A stretch of 64,000 nucleotides of DNA, from positions 186,001-250,000 of the forward strand of contig NZ_FNPI01000002.1 of assembly GCF_900107275.1 (NCBI RefSeq). Direction: 5' to 3'. This stretch comes from Evansella caseinilytica. GTDB taxonomy: Bacteria > Bacillota > Bacilli > Bacillales > Salisediminibacteriaceae. Of this stretch, positions 34,226 through 44,206 are shown one piece after another. The position numbers and the translations under genes were made by a program. The notes under the pieces are model-generated. The model was not told the origin of the DNA, searched no databases, and saw nothing but the letters and a program-made list of their open reading frames with translations. The stretch's first letter is position 1; each line of letters begins with the position of its first letter.

Positions 34226-34789
34226 ATGTTGAAAAAGGAATGGCGTGAAAAAATACGTAACGAGTTAAGCCGGTTGTCCGAACGAGACAAAGCGGAGAAA
34301 ACCTTGAAAATCCAGTCCCGCTTACTACGGCATCACAGCTGGCTGCAAGCCGATGTCATCGGCGCAACTGTATCTTTCGGAAACGAGATCGACACATACT
34401 GTATCATTGAAGCAGCCTGGGAAGCTGGAAAACGTGTGGCTGTACCGCGATGTATAGCCGCTGAAAGGAAACTACTGTTTTACGAGCTGACGAATTTTAA
34501 TGAACTGGAGAAAAGCTATTACGGCTTGTTGGAACCCCGCTTGGGCGCGACTGAACAAATCCATCCAGGAGAGATTGCTTTATTGCTTGTTCCCGGTGTT
34601 GTCTTTGATCGCCAGGGCTTTCGCATCGGTTACGGCGGGGGATATTATGATCGGTTCCTCGCTGCCCATGAAAACCTTACGACCTGTTCTTTATGTTACG
34701 ATGTTCAATTCGTAGATCACCTGCCAAGTGAAACGCACGATGTTCCGGTTCGAATGATTATTACAGAAAAGGAAGTCGTCGCTACATAA
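34226..34789 (+). CDS. yqgN: 5-formyltetrahydrofolate cyclo-ligase
   Basis: ATP-dependent conversion of 5-formyl-THF to 5,10-methenyl-THF in folate recycling. The 187-residue product has the length of B. subtilis YqgN. The signature PGVVFDRQGFRIGYGGGYYD holds the phosphate-binding loop, and the basic ATP-binding N-terminus is KKEWREKIRNEL. I chose the ATG at 34226 because AAGGAGG lies 9 nt upstream; the ATG at 34217 touches the SD and the longer frame from 34181 lacks one. It lies downstream of rpmG with its own region. Confidence 0.93.
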   Translation: MLKKEWREKIRNELSRLSERDKAEKTLKIQSRLLRHHSWLQADVIGATVSFGNEIDTYCIIEAAWEAGKRVAVPRCIAAERKLLFYELTNFNELEKSYYGLLEPRLGATEQIHPGEIALLLVPGVVFDRQGFRIGYGGGYYDRFLAAHENLTTCSLCYDVQFVDHLPSETHDVPVRMIITEKEVVAT

Positions 34790-34837
34790 AAAATAGTTTT
34801 TAGCATAAATTAACGGAGATATTAAAGACTATAGAAG

Positions 34838-34918
34838 GGATGTTCAAAAAAGCAATCGTTCTGCTCGATGCGCCGTAGTTGTTCAAGTAGATAAGAAACG
34901 ATTTGTTTGAACAACCTC
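34838..34918 (-). repeat. Family A element, copy A6 (largely deleted, decayed)
   Basis: GTTCAAAAAAGCAATCGTTC...GATGCGCC is one end of family A. It is joined directly to a decayed H hairpin at 34875-34918 (GTAGTTGTTCAAGTAGAT, loop AAGAAACG) with several mismatches. The body is gone. Confidence 0.7.
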
Positions 34919-34987
34919 TTTTTAGATACCGGAAACAATTTTTTTTACAAACGGAGAAAGAAATTGTACTCTTAAATTAATGTATGA

Positions 34988-36007
<1,020 letters not shown>

Positions 36008-36099
36008 CGAAACATAGATTGTTTGGCGATAATTACCATTCCTTGCGAGGATAGGAAAGCATCATTTTAAGCATCCTAGAATCAGAAGGAGGGATACGC

Positions 36100-36276
36100 T
36101 TGCAGCGAATACTATTTATCGCCGGCATGATTTTCGGGTTGCGAACTTTGATCAAATACAGGTATCGAATCATGAATGCGTTTTTGTCAAATCAGTGGCT
36201 GCGTCGTTTTTCTGTTGCAATGATTATGAGAATTCCCGCAGTCCGTGATAAAATGATGTATCAGATATTACGTTAA
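36100..36276 (+). CDS. yqgO: Small basic protein, YqgO-like
   Basis: A 58-residue product starting at TTG, 7 nt after GGAGG: MQRILFIAGMIFGLRTLIKY continuing RYRIMNAFLSNQWLRRF. Short hydrophobic N-terminus, then Arg-rich amphipathic helices; probably membrane-associated. B. subtilis has a protein of this size, YqgO, between yqgN and yqgP, and the context agrees. I am less sure of sequence similarity than of position. Followed directly by a terminator, whose stem starts at the stop. Confidence 0.6.
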   Translation: MQRILFIAGMIFGLRTLIKYRYRIMNAFLSNQWLRRFSVAMIMRIPAVRDKMMYQILR

Positions 36277-36301
36277 ATCCCGTGTTTACCGCGGGATTTT
36301 T
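36277..36301 (+). terminator. Terminator after yqgO
   Basis: ATCCCG/CGGGAT with a 9-nt loop followed by TTTTTTGC. Confidence 0.75.
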
Positions 36302-36387
36302 TGCATAGGAAAGCTCGTTAACCATACGTCTTTATCTTTCGTAATATTGCATGCATCTTGATATAATAATTGGTGAGGTGAACATTT

Positions 36388-37134
36388 GTGTATTGGAAAG
36401 GAATCGGCTTTGATTTGGACAATACATTGTTCAGCCATGAGGCTGCCTTTCGCAGAGCAATCCATCATTGCTTTAACACGTTTATAGCAAAGCACCAACC
36501 TGTGAAAGAGATTTCTTTTGAAAGATTTTATGCACTTTTTAAATACAACAGCGATGCTTTTTGGGAAAAGTTCGAGAATCAGGAATGGACAAAGACAGAA
36601 TACCGGCGCAGTCGTTTTAATGAAACGATGAAAGCAGTGAAGCTACCATACGGAGATGACGAAGCGGATCGCTTTCATCACCAGTATTTTCATATCGTGG
36701 ACGATTGCAGCGAGCCTTACCCATTCTTGCATTCACTGCTTGCTTTTTTGCAGGAGCAGCAGGTAACCATGTTTGTCATCACGAACGGGATGACTGACAC
36801 GCAATATGGAAAACTGGAAAAAATCGGTGCGGCACAGTGGATTCCGAAAGAAATGTTGATTGTTTCGGAGGAAGTGGGATGCGTGAAGCCTGATCGGCAA
36901 ATTTTTCGGCTGGCTGAGGAACGGGTAAACTTGACGGCAAAGCAGCTGCTGTTTATCGGGGATTCCTGGAAGCATGATGTTGTCGGTGCTTTGGAAGCCG
37001 GCTGGGATGCTATTTTTTTGAATACGCGGCAGGAAAAAAGGTCAACGAGTCATAGACCAATAAAAGAATTTGCGACATTGGAAAAAGCGGCGGCATTTTT
37101 AATGAATGCTATTGGTCGGAGGGAGAATATATGA
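36388..37134 (+). CDS. HAD-family hydrolase
   Basis: A 248-residue haloacid-dehalogenase-type phosphatase. Motif I is FDLDNTLF (nucleophile D9 and D11), motif II VITNGM, the motif III lysine is in VKPDRQIF, and motif IV IGDSWKHDVVGA. The cap is helical and inserted after motif I, as in YjjG/pyrimidine-nucleotidase-like enzymes. Substrate cannot be read from the sequence. GTG start with GAGGTG upstream. The stop overlaps the ATG of the rhomboid gene (ATGA), so the two are coupled. This partner is not present beside yqgP in B. subtilis, to my knowledge. Confidence 0.85.
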   Translation: MYWKGIGFDLDNTLFSHEAAFRRAIHHCFNTFIAKHQPVKEISFERFYALFKYNSDAFWEKFENQEWTKTEYRRSRFNETMKAVKLPYGDDEADRFHHQYFHIVDDCSEPYPFLHSLLAFLQEQQVTMFVITNGMTDTQYGKLEKIGAAQWIPKEMLIVSEEVGCVKPDRQIFRLAEERVNLTAKQLLFIGDSWKHDVVGALEAGWDAIFLNTRQEKRSTSHRPIKEFATLEKAAAFLMNAIGRRENI

Positions 37135-38702
37135 ATATTTTAACGCTCACACTACGATTTTGGGAGCTTGTACATCACTTAGTAAACCGGGAAGGACTGC
37201 GGCTCGTTCATCTTGATAACAACGGGAGTGAAGTGTGGATCGAGGATGACCGCAAGGAACCGTATCAAATCATCCGAATCGCCCAAAAAGACTTCGATTG
37301 GAGCAGTGAGCTGCAACGGGATATCGAACAGACATATCAACGTGCCGGGGAAGTGCGAAAAAAGCTCGGTCTGCGATCGGCCAATATGGTAAATGTGGTG
37401 CTTACTTTGTACGAACCTGTCGATCAATATGAGGAACTGGTGAACGTCGCTTTGCCGTTCACCGTCGGAGGAAAACAGCAGCAGCGGACGATTCTGATTC
37501 CCGTTGACAATCTTAATGAAAAGCTGTTTCCTCTCGCAACCGAATGGCAGTTAAATGAAGCGCCAAGATTCACCGACATCCATGAATTGACAGATGAAGA
37601 AGCGATGATCCGTTCGCTGCGCTATGCAGTGCAGCAGTCTTCACAACAGCGGCTGGAAGGAGAGCGGCGGCTGTTTTTGTACGGAAAGCCTTTGTTTACA
37701 TATTTACTGATGGGAATCATTCTGGCTGTTTTTGCCATTATTGAGATTTTCGGTTCGTCTACAGATACCCAAACGTTGATTCGTTTTGGCGCTAAATTCA
37801 ATCCGCTGATTCTCGAAGGCGAATGGTGGCGCTTCTTTAGTGCCATGTTTTTACATATCGGTATTGTACATCTGCTCATGAACTCGTTGGCGCTTTTTTA
37901 TTTAGGCAGCACCGTGGAACGTATTTACGGAACAAGCCGATTTATTTTTATTTACTTTGTCGCCGGCTTTGCGGGGTCGCTTGCCAGCTTTGCCTTCAAT
38001 GAACAAGTATCAGCCGGGGCAAGCGGTGCGATTTTTGGCTGCTTCGGTGCTTTGCTTTATTTCGGTATGATGCATCGCCGTTTGTTTTTTCGCACGATGG
38101 GCATGAATGTGATCGTTATTTTGATCATCAATCTTGTCTTTGGCTTCGTAGTGCAGGTCGTGGATAATGGCGCGCATATCGGCGGGTTGATCGGCGGATT
38201 TTTCGCATCGGTCATCGTCGGGTTGCCGAAGCACCGCTATCAATTAAAGCAGCTTGCTGCCGGTGCTGTTTTCGCGGCCGGGCTTGTCGCTTTGCTGCTG
38301 TACGCCTACTCCCAGGAAGAAACGAGTCAGACGCGGGCTGTCTATTTTCAACTCGGCTATGAATATTTGCAGCAGGAGCTGATGGAAGAGGCAAGGCCGT
38401 ACTTTGAAAAAATTGTAGCAGGTGATTATGAAGAAGATGAAATGTTGATCACGGAAGCCTATTTTTATTTGGCGTATATTCAGGCGATGACGGAGGATAT
38501 TCTTGACGCTAAGGACAATCTGATCAAGGCGATCGAAAGAAATCCGCTGTTTCATGAAGCGCACTACAATTTGGCGCTGATTTATATCGACTTGGAAGAT
38601 GAGGAGAAAGCCTTCGAGCATGTTCAACAGGCACTGGAAATACAGCCTGATACAGAAAGCTATCAGCAATTGAAAAAAGAATTACAACAGTACGTTGATT
38701 GA
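37131..38702 (+). CDS. gluP: Rhomboid intramembrane serine protease GluP/YqgP
   Basis: A 523-residue membrane protease. There is an N-terminal soluble domain (1-185), then a rhomboid domain of about seven helices with catalytic S298 (GASGAIFG), H349 (NGAHIGG) and oxyanion N251. A C-terminal extension (about 385-520) holds two or three TPR-like repeats (EAHYNLALIYIDLEDEEKAF). This matches B. subtilis YqgP, which with FtsH degrades the MgtE transporter under manganese stress and low magnesium. It overlaps the upstream HAD gene by 4 nt. Read-through of the operon is expected. Confidence 0.93.
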   Translation: MNILTLTLRFWELVHHLVNREGLRLVHLDNNGSEVWIEDDRKEPYQIIRIAQKDFDWSSELQRDIEQTYQRAGEVRKKLGLRSANMVNVVLTLYEPVDQYEELVNVALPFTVGGKQQQRTILIPVDNLNEKLFPLATEWQLNEAPRFTDIHELTDEEAMIRSLRYAVQQSSQQRLEGERRLFLYGKPLFTYLLMGIILAVFAIIEIFGSSTDTQTLIRFGAKFNPLILEGEWWRFFSAMFLHIGIVHLLMNSLALFYLGSTVERIYGTSRFIFIYFVAGFAGSLASFAFNEQVSAGASGAIFGCFGALLYFGMMHRRLFFRTMGMNVIVILIINLVFGFVVQVVDNGAHIGGLIGGFFASVIVGLPKHRYQLKQLAAGAVFAAGLVALLLYAYSQEETSQTRAVYFQLGYEYLQQELMEEARPYFEKIVAGDYEEDEMLITEAYFYLAYIQAMTEDILDAKDNLIKAIERNPLFHEAHYNLALIYIDLEDEEKAFEHVQQALEIQPDTESYQQLKKELQQYVD

Positions 38703-38707
38703 TCTGT

Positions 38708-39607
38708 TTACTTGTTTTCAGGAATGAGCTGGAGCAACTGCTGTTTTGTGCGGTCGCCTGTTTCATATAAAACAATGAGGTGACCGCCATTCTTGTGAAG
38801 TAAAATTAGCGGCAAGGAATTGCCGATCGGATTATAGGCATTGTCTGTAAACGTATTAATCCCGGATAAATAATAACGATGCAATCCTTCCCAAAGCTTC
38901 CCGATGATTACCGCTGTCTCTTCCATGGAGAAGGAAGGCAGCGGATTTTTTTGGTAGTCGATCAGTTCATTTAATGGAATCAGGTAGTATTGCTGCCGGT
39001 CGATGTTGTATTCCTCGATCAAGTCATCCCAACTGTAGCTCAGTTGCTGTTCGATAATCGCTTCCAGCAAGGCCTTGCTCCGTTTTTCAAAGGAAGTGGC
39101 TGTTTCCTTAAAAGTAATGATCGGTGACAGCGGCGAGTCGATGACATATAAGATATCTGTGCTCATCGCTTGCTTGCTCCTGATGACGTCGTTCGGATAA
39201 TGCACTTCGGCGTAATGGAACGAAACAGCCTGATATTTTCCGCTGTCCTCTCCGTGAAACTCAGCGCTCCCCTTCACCCGGTTCGTATGCTGTTTCTGCA
39301 CGTTTTGGTAACCGATAAGTGTACCGTTTTCATACAATAATGAAATATCTTGCAATAAAAAAACTTGGCGGTCCATTTTCGAATGAGAACCCCAGCTGAG
39401 AATATATTCATTCTCATCCTTCAGTTCAAGCAGCTGAATTTCCGAAGCAAACTCGGAAAACGCTGCCTGTTTATCCTCGGGAAAATAAGTGAATGTTTCG
39501 CTGTATGTGGTTTTGAAAAGCGTTGGTGAAAACAGAAGCCAGGCGGCTGCAGCTGCAGTGCAGCAGACGAAGCTAAACAACAGCATCATTTTTTTCGTGT
39601 ACGACAT
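38708..39607 (-). CDS. Membrane-anchored extracytoplasmic protein, unknown family
   Basis: A 299-residue protein. An N-terminal hydrophobic anchor or uncleaved signal (KKMMLLFSFVCCTAAAAAWL) is followed by a soluble region rich in Tyr and Glu, with no cysteine after the signal. No recognisable domain. The ATG follows GGGGAGAGAGAG. It is convergent with gluP; only 5 nt separate the stops, so no terminator space lies between them. Upstream there is a decayed hairpin (39708-39751) and the divergent spoVAF-like gene. Secretion to the membrane-wall zone is inferred. A sporulation role is possible given the neighbour but unsupported. Confidence 0.75.
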   Translation of the reverse strand: MSYTKKMMLLFSFVCCTAAAAAWLLFSPTLFKTTYSETFTYFPEDKQAAFSEFASEIQLLELKDENEYILSWGSHSKMDRQVFLLQDISLLYENGTLIGYQNVQKQHTNRVKGSAEFHGEDSGKYQAVSFHYAEVHYPNDVIRSKQAMSTDILYVIDSPLSPIITFKETATSFEKRSKALLEAIIEQQLSYSWDDLIEEYNIDRQQYYLIPLNELIDYQKNPLPSFSMEETAVIIGKLWEGLHRYYLSGINTFTDNAYNPIGNSLPLILLHKNGGHLIVLYETGDRTKQQLLQLIPENK

Positions 39608-39707
39608 CTCTCTCTCCCCTTACCTGACGAGCGTTCCTTTCGTAAGATGTTCACTTAGGATATATGCCGGAAATAGACAAGGTATGACGAAAAAATATGA
39701 AAGTGGC

Positions 39708-39751
39708 AGGCATATTCAAATAGACCGTTTTTTTCTTTGTTTGAACATCCT
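39708..39751. repeat. Decayed 44-nt H hairpin
   Basis: ATTCAAATAGAC, loop CGTTTTTT, TCTTTGTTTGAACATCC. It has the loop of H2 and H5 and the core positions in order, but several mismatches. Confidence 0.45.
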
Positions 39752-39823
39752 TTTAAATGTTATTGCGTGAATGCTTTTCCATAAAAACACAAACACTGAA
39801 AAGGGAAGAGGGAGGTTTTGGCG

Positions 39824-41281
39824 ATGAATAAAGCAACCAGAAAGCCGGCAGCAGAAAACATTGAAACGAACGTAGCTTATCTTAAGGAACAACTCGGCGT
39901 CGACAAAAGCTTCGATCTCATCTCCATTGAGCTGGAGTACGGCGGAGTAGACATGTACTTATTTGCGGTGGACGCCTTTGCAAAAGATCAGGCGTTGACG
40001 CAAATTCAAAGAGAGCTTGTAAGAATTAAGGTGAACAACAGCGTCAATCTGGTTGATCTGCTGAGAAAAACGGTCATACCATATATCGAAATCGAAACGG
40101 AAAATGACCTTGAGGAAGTCATCATTCAAGTGTTGGCGGGCCAGGCGGCATTAGTAATCGACGGCTATAATGACATTATTTTAATTGATACGCGGGAATA
40201 TCCGGTCAGGGGGCCGGAAGAACCGGATACCGAGAAGGTGATACGGGGTTCCAAGGACGGGTTTGTGGAGACGATCGTGTTCAACGCCGGGCTCATCCGC
40301 CGGAGGGTGCGGGACAGGACATTGCGCAATGAGTACATCCGGATTGGCCAGCGTTCTTACACGGATGTTTGTCTTACATATATTGAGGATATTGCCGATC
40401 CCGCTATTGTGGAATATATGAAAGGATCATTGGAAAAAATCCGTACGGACGGATTGCCGATGGGGGATAAGACGATTGAGGAATATATATTTGGGCAACA
40501 TCGCAATCCTTATCCGCTTGTCAGGTATACAGAGCGGCCGGATGTTGCGGCAACACATGTATTGGAGGGGCATGTGCTGATTTTGGTGGACGGTTCTCCC
40601 AGCGTCATCATCAGTCCGACAACATTCTGGCATCATTTACAGCATGCGGAGGAATACCGGCAAAAGCCGATCATCGGCAGCACTTTACGTGTTGTCCGGT
40701 TTATGGCGGTGTGGGCATCGATTTTTTTACTGCCACTATGGTATTTGTTTGCCGTCAATACAGATCTGCTGCCTTTCGGTTTATCCTATATCGGGCCGAA
40801 CGAGACCGGGCAGGTGCCGTTGATAGCGCAGTTTATTATCGCAGAAGCAGGGATCGAAATGCTGCGTATGGCTGCGATACATACTCCTAATGCGCTGGCA
40901 ACCGCATTAGGACTTGTTGCCGCCCTGCTCATCGGGGAAGTCGCCATCGAGGTCGGCTTGTTTTCCCATGAGGTTGTCCTTTATTTAGCCGTGGTGGCTG
41001 TCGGTTCGTTTGCAACTCCAAGCTATGAAATGAGCCTGGCAAACCGGTTTGTACGCATTGTGATGTTAATCGTTGTCGCTTTGTTTCATGTTCCTGGATT
41101 TATGGTCGCCACCGTTTGCCTGATCCTGCTGCTGACAACGATGAAGGCATACGATACCCCTTATTTTTGGCCGTTCATTCCATTTAATCTGAAGAGCTTT
41201 CGGGATGTGTTATTCAGGGCGCCAATGCCGTTAAAAAATCGGCGGCCGCGGGCGATTCATCCTGTTGATCCGGATAAATAA
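39824..41281 (+). CDS. GerA-family spore germination protein, SpoVAF-like
   Basis: A 485-residue protein. The N-terminal soluble domain (to about 285) is followed by four or five membrane helices, then a short basic tail (NRRPRAIHPVDPDK). It follows GerA A-subunit architecture. The sequence SFDLISIELEYGGVDMYLFA and the membrane region RVVRFMAVWASIFLLPLWYL fit the SpoVAF branch, which with FigP/SpoVAEa acts in early ion release in germination. The ATG at 39824 lies 8 nt after GGAGG; the TTG six nt earlier is too close. There are no B and C subunits or other spoVA genes nearby, which fits SpoVAF better than a full germinant receptor. Confidence 0.8.
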   Translation: MNKATRKPAAENIETNVAYLKEQLGVDKSFDLISIELEYGGVDMYLFAVDAFAKDQALTQIQRELVRIKVNNSVNLVDLLRKTVIPYIEIETENDLEEVIIQVLAGQAALVIDGYNDIILIDTREYPVRGPEEPDTEKVIRGSKDGFVETIVFNAGLIRRRVRDRTLRNEYIRIGQRSYTDVCLTYIEDIADPAIVEYMKGSLEKIRTDGLPMGDKTIEEYIFGQHRNPYPLVRYTERPDVAATHVLEGHVLILVDGSPSVIISPTTFWHHLQHAEEYRQKPIIGSTLRVVRFMAVWASIFLLPLWYLFAVNTDLLPFGLSYIGPNETGQVPLIAQFIIAEAGIEMLRMAAIHTPNALATALGLVAALLIGEVAIEVGLFSHEVVLYLAVVAVGSFATPSYEMSLANRFVRIVMLIVVALFHVPGFMVATVCLILLLTTMKAYDTPYFWPFIPFNLKSFRDVLFRAPMPLKNRRPRAIHPVDPDK

Positions 41282-41286
41282 AGACG

Positions 41287-41324
41287 GGGCGTCTGTAAAG
41301 GAAGATAATCCCTTTTCAGACGCC
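41287..41324. terminator. Convergent terminator after the spoVAF-like gene
   Basis: GGGCGTCTGTAAAGG paired with CCCTTTTCAGACGCCC, 8-nt loop; between convergent genes. Confidence 0.75.
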
Positions 41325-41358
41325 CTCGTTCTTCCTCTGCGTGAAGCGGCGGTATTTT

Positions 41359-41769
41359 TCAACTTTCGCGTTCGTTATCAGGTAGGTCGTTGTAAAAATC
41401 TTCATCTTTAATAAAAATGTTATCTTGCTGCGGCAGGGCTTGTGCTGCCGCGAGAACAATGCCCAACGGTGTATCGTATCCGTCGTTAACGATTGTAAAC
41501 GGGACGGAATATTTATTGGCTGTTTGTATGTAGTTTGCATAAGACGGGTAGCTCAAGAAGCCGTTGATATGCAAATGAATATCCTGTTTCTCTTTCATTA
41601 AGGCTTCCGCTTCCTGATAAATTCCCCGTTGCCGTACTTGGGTATTAGTCAGCCCAAGGTAAACCCGTTCTGATATTGTTCCAAGAAAAAGTTTGCGCTC
41701 TTCAGGCAACGTATCCGGAGTACCGTATATGCCGTGCTTCAGCACATCCTCCAGTTTTTTTTGCGACAT
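41359..41769 (-). CDS. YueI-like DUF1694 protein
   Basis: A 136-residue cytoplasmic protein. The start KLEDVLKHGIYGTPDTLPEE, then ERKLFLGTISERVYLGLTN, is typical of the YueI/DUF1694 family, which adopts a small alpha/beta fold of unknown role. The ATG follows TGAGGGAAG. It is flanked by the spoVAF-like gene and a membrane protein gene on the opposite strand. B. subtilis has yueI elsewhere, so the position here is a local difference. No sign of transfer in base use. Confidence 0.8.
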   Translation of the reverse strand: MSQKKLEDVLKHGIYGTPDTLPEERKLFLGTISERVYLGLTNTQVRQRGIYQEAEALMKEKQDIHLHINGFLSYPSYANYIQTANKYSVPFTIVNDGYDTPLGIVLAAAQALPQQDNIFIKDEDFYNDLPDNERES

Positions 41770-41919
41770 GATCTTCCCTCATTTCGATTCATTTACATTC
41801 TTTATTTTTTCCCCGTTCATTGAAAGTATAACAGTGATGATAATCGATAATCAAATCAAAATCTTGTCCTGAAAACCGGACCGCACTCATAGATTTTATT
41901 ATGAAGGGAGGAATCGATC

Positions 41920-42441
41920 GTGTTTTTTCAATTTATCATGTTTGCTTTTTATCTCGTCTTTGCCGGGCTTGCAATCGGGACGCTGCTGGCGGTGAAAGTG
42001 TGGTACTCCCTGCCCGCTTTTCTCTTTATGACCGGCTTGATCTGCTTCGGGGCGTACTGGATCGGTGCATTAGCTGGCCCCTTGTTATTCGGCTGGCTGC
42101 CGCTTGCGGTCATAAAATGGGTTATCATTGTTTTTTGCCTTGGGTTGATATATTATTTCTATAAACAATTCCATCCATCCTACGGTTATTTTCCTTTTCA
42201 CGGCTGGCTGCACTGGGTCATTCTTACCGTGTTTTTCTTCCTTGGCGGTGTGAACTTCGCGGTTACTGGTCTTACGGCATGGCTTCTTTTTCTCCTGCTG
42301 CCAGTGTTTTTTGCCGCTTTGCTGGGTGGATTTCTGCTGATGGAAAATATGAAAACAAATTATCGCCAGGGCGGGGCTTATATCCTTTATTTGCCGCTTG
42401 TTTTGTTTTTTTTCCTTGCCATTGCAACATTGATACAGTAG
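41920..42441 (+). CDS. Small polytopic membrane protein, unknown family
   Basis: A 173-residue protein made mostly of membrane segments, five to six helices (FIMFAFYLVFAGLAIGTLLA, FLFMTGLICFGAYWIGALAG, and so on), with short loops. GTG start 8 nt after GGGAGG. No motif recognised. It is 32 nt upstream of yqgQ and in the same direction, so probably an operon with yqgQ-glcK. I cannot assign a function. Confidence 0.7.
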   Translation: MFFQFIMFAFYLVFAGLAIGTLLAVKVWYSLPAFLFMTGLICFGAYWIGALAGPLLFGWLPLAVIKWVIIVFCLGLIYYFYKQFHPSYGYFPFHGWLHWVILTVFFFLGGVNFAVTGLTAWLLFLLLPVFFAALLGGFLLMENMKTNYRQGGAYILYLPLVLFFFLAIATLIQ

Positions 42442-42473
42442 CGTGAATTCAAAAAAATGCATCAGGTGATGAA

Positions 42474-42683
42474 ATGACTTTTTATGATCTTCAACAAATG
42501 CTGAAGAAATTCGGAACAATTATTTATACAGGAACCCGGATCGGTGATCTTGATTTAATGGAAGAGGAGCTGAAAGAGCTTTATCGTCTGGGGATCATAG
42601 ATCCTGACGTTTACCGCGATGGTCTGCTGGTTGTAAAAAACGAACGTCAGGCAGAAATATCGAAAAATAACGTTCAAAAATGA
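42474..42683 (+). CDS. yqgQ: YqgQ (DUF910) protein
   Basis: A 69-residue protein, MTFYDLQQMLKKFGTIIYTG then TRIGDLDLMEEELKELYRLG. It matches YqgQ, for which a small helical, possibly nucleic-acid-binding fold is reported in the family. It precedes glcK with a 112-nt gap, exactly as in B. subtilis. The ATG follows AGGTGATG. The two acidic helices and compact size are typical. No cysteines or membrane segment. Confidence 0.9.
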   Translation: MTFYDLQQMLKKFGTIIYTGTRIGDLDLMEEELKELYRLGIIDPDVYRDGLLVVKNERQAEISKNNVQK

Positions 42684-42795
42684 CTATGTTCCCTGAAGGT
42701 ATATTCATGATAAAATATAGATTGCAGATGAAACAGAAAGGCTGATTACGTGAGATAAAAACAGCTATTTCTTAGAAAAGACGAGGTTGATACAT

Positions 42796-43764
42796 ATGGA
42801 AAAAAACTTGCTGGCAGGTATCGATATCGGCGGAACAACTGTCAAGCTTTCGTTTATCGATGTTCAGGGGAATATATTGACCAAATGGGAAATCCCCACG
42901 AACATTGCGGATGGAGGAAAGCATATCGTCAAAGACATTGCCGCTACCATCGAAGAAAAGCTTGCGGAACTGGGGCTGAACAAATCACATTTGATGGGAA
43001 TCGGCATTGGTGCGCCGGGATTTATCGATGTCAAAAATGGAATCATATTTGAAGCGGTAAATATCGGCTGGAAGGATTTCCATCTTAAAGAGGAAATAGA
43101 AACCTTGTTGGCTGTTCCCGCCTTTGTTGATAACGATGCCAACCTTGCAGCTGTCGGAGAAATGTGGCAGGGAGCAGGAAAAGGGGCAAAAAATTTAATT
43201 TGTGTTACATTAGGTACAGGGGTAGGCGGAGGAATTATTGCCGACGGCGAAATCATCCACGGACAAAGCGGAATGGCAGGGGAAATCGGACATATTGCGG
43301 CAGTAACGGAAAACGGCGCTCCCTGCAATTGCGGTAAAACAGGCTGTCTTGAGACGGTGGCATCAGCAACAGGCATATCCCGGCTGGCATTGGAAGCGTT
43401 AGATAAAAATAATACTGGCAAGTTAACAGATATTTTGGCGCAGCACGGCAAACTGTCGACGAAAGACGTGTTTACTGCAGCGCAGGAAAACGATGCCGTC
43501 GCCTTATCAGTCATTGACGAGGCTACCAGGCATTTGGGATTAGTGCTTGCCAACTTAGCCAATGCGATTAATCCGGAAACGATTGTCATCGGCGGTGGAG
43601 TTTCACGGGCAGGAGATTACCTAGTGCACCATATTCGCCGTTATTTTAATCGGTTTGCAATACCGAAAATTGCAAATGAGACGAAAATGCATATTGCGAC
43701 GTTAGGAAATGATGCAGGTGTTTACGGAGCAGCATGGCTGGCGAAATCAAAAGCAATGAAGTAA
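42796..43764 (+). CDS. glcK: Glucokinase, ROK family
   Basis: Phosphorylates glucose with ATP to glucose 6-phosphate. A 322-residue product close to the usual 321. The ATP-binding motif GIDIGGTTVK is at 8-17, the sugar-binding region DNDAN at 113-117, and the ROK zinc motif includes H166 (GEIGHIA), C177, C179 and C184 (CNCGKTGC). I use the ATG at 42796 (GAGG 9 nt upstream); the TTG at 42787 is too close to the SD. In B. subtilis, ltaS (yqgS) and yqgT follow; here they are missing and a family A repeat lies in their place. Confidence 0.95.
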   Translation: MEKNLLAGIDIGGTTVKLSFIDVQGNILTKWEIPTNIADGGKHIVKDIAATIEEKLAELGLNKSHLMGIGIGAPGFIDVKNGIIFEAVNIGWKDFHLKEEIETLLAVPAFVDNDANLAAVGEMWQGAGKGAKNLICVTLGTGVGGGIIADGEIIHGQSGMAGEIGHIAAVTENGAPCNCGKTGCLETVASATGISRLALEALDKNNTGKLTDILAQHGKLSTKDVFTAAQENDAVALSVIDEATRHLGLVLANLANAINPETIVIGGGVSRAGDYLVHHIRRYFNRFAIPKIANETKMHIATLGNDAGVYGAAWLAKSKAMK

Positions 43765-43870
43765 TCATTGATGTGACGAATGACAACTGATAATGCCCGG
43801 CTCTTTCACAGCGCCGTTTTACAGTAATTCAGATGATCTCGTTTTACTGTTGCGGTGGAAAGCGCCCGGC

Positions 43871-44151
43871 TTTTTATCTTTTTGAACAAATACGAAGCAA
43901 TGAGCCGTTCTTCACTGAGACACTGCGAACTGTCTCATCGTGTCATCGCACGCGATGGCACTTGGACAGACGTCGGTGTTCTACTAGCAGAGGAAGAGAC
44001 AATGAGTGGAGCCGAGGCATTCATTTCAGTCCGGCTGTGAGTGGTTTTCTCAGAGTCAGGATGACGACATTCCGCTGTTACTCACAGGACGTGAGTCGTA
44101 CTTAAGCGGAATTGGGCGCATCGTGCGGAACCATTGCCTTTTTAAACACGC
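43871..44151 (+). repeat. Family A element, copy A3
   Basis: The left hairpin arm is lost (only the loop T-run and the right arm ATCTTTTTGAACAAATAC remain). The body is full length and includes one removable hairpin module (stem ACTCAC/GTGAGT). It ends in TTTTTAAACACGC. Reads AATGAGTGG where A1 and A2 read AATGGAGTGG: a 1-nt difference that breaks the open frame. Confidence 0.85.
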
Positions 44152-44206
44152 TCTTTAACGTGTGTGTTTACTATTTTTAAGAAACATTTATCAGAGGTGG
44201 AAGCGG

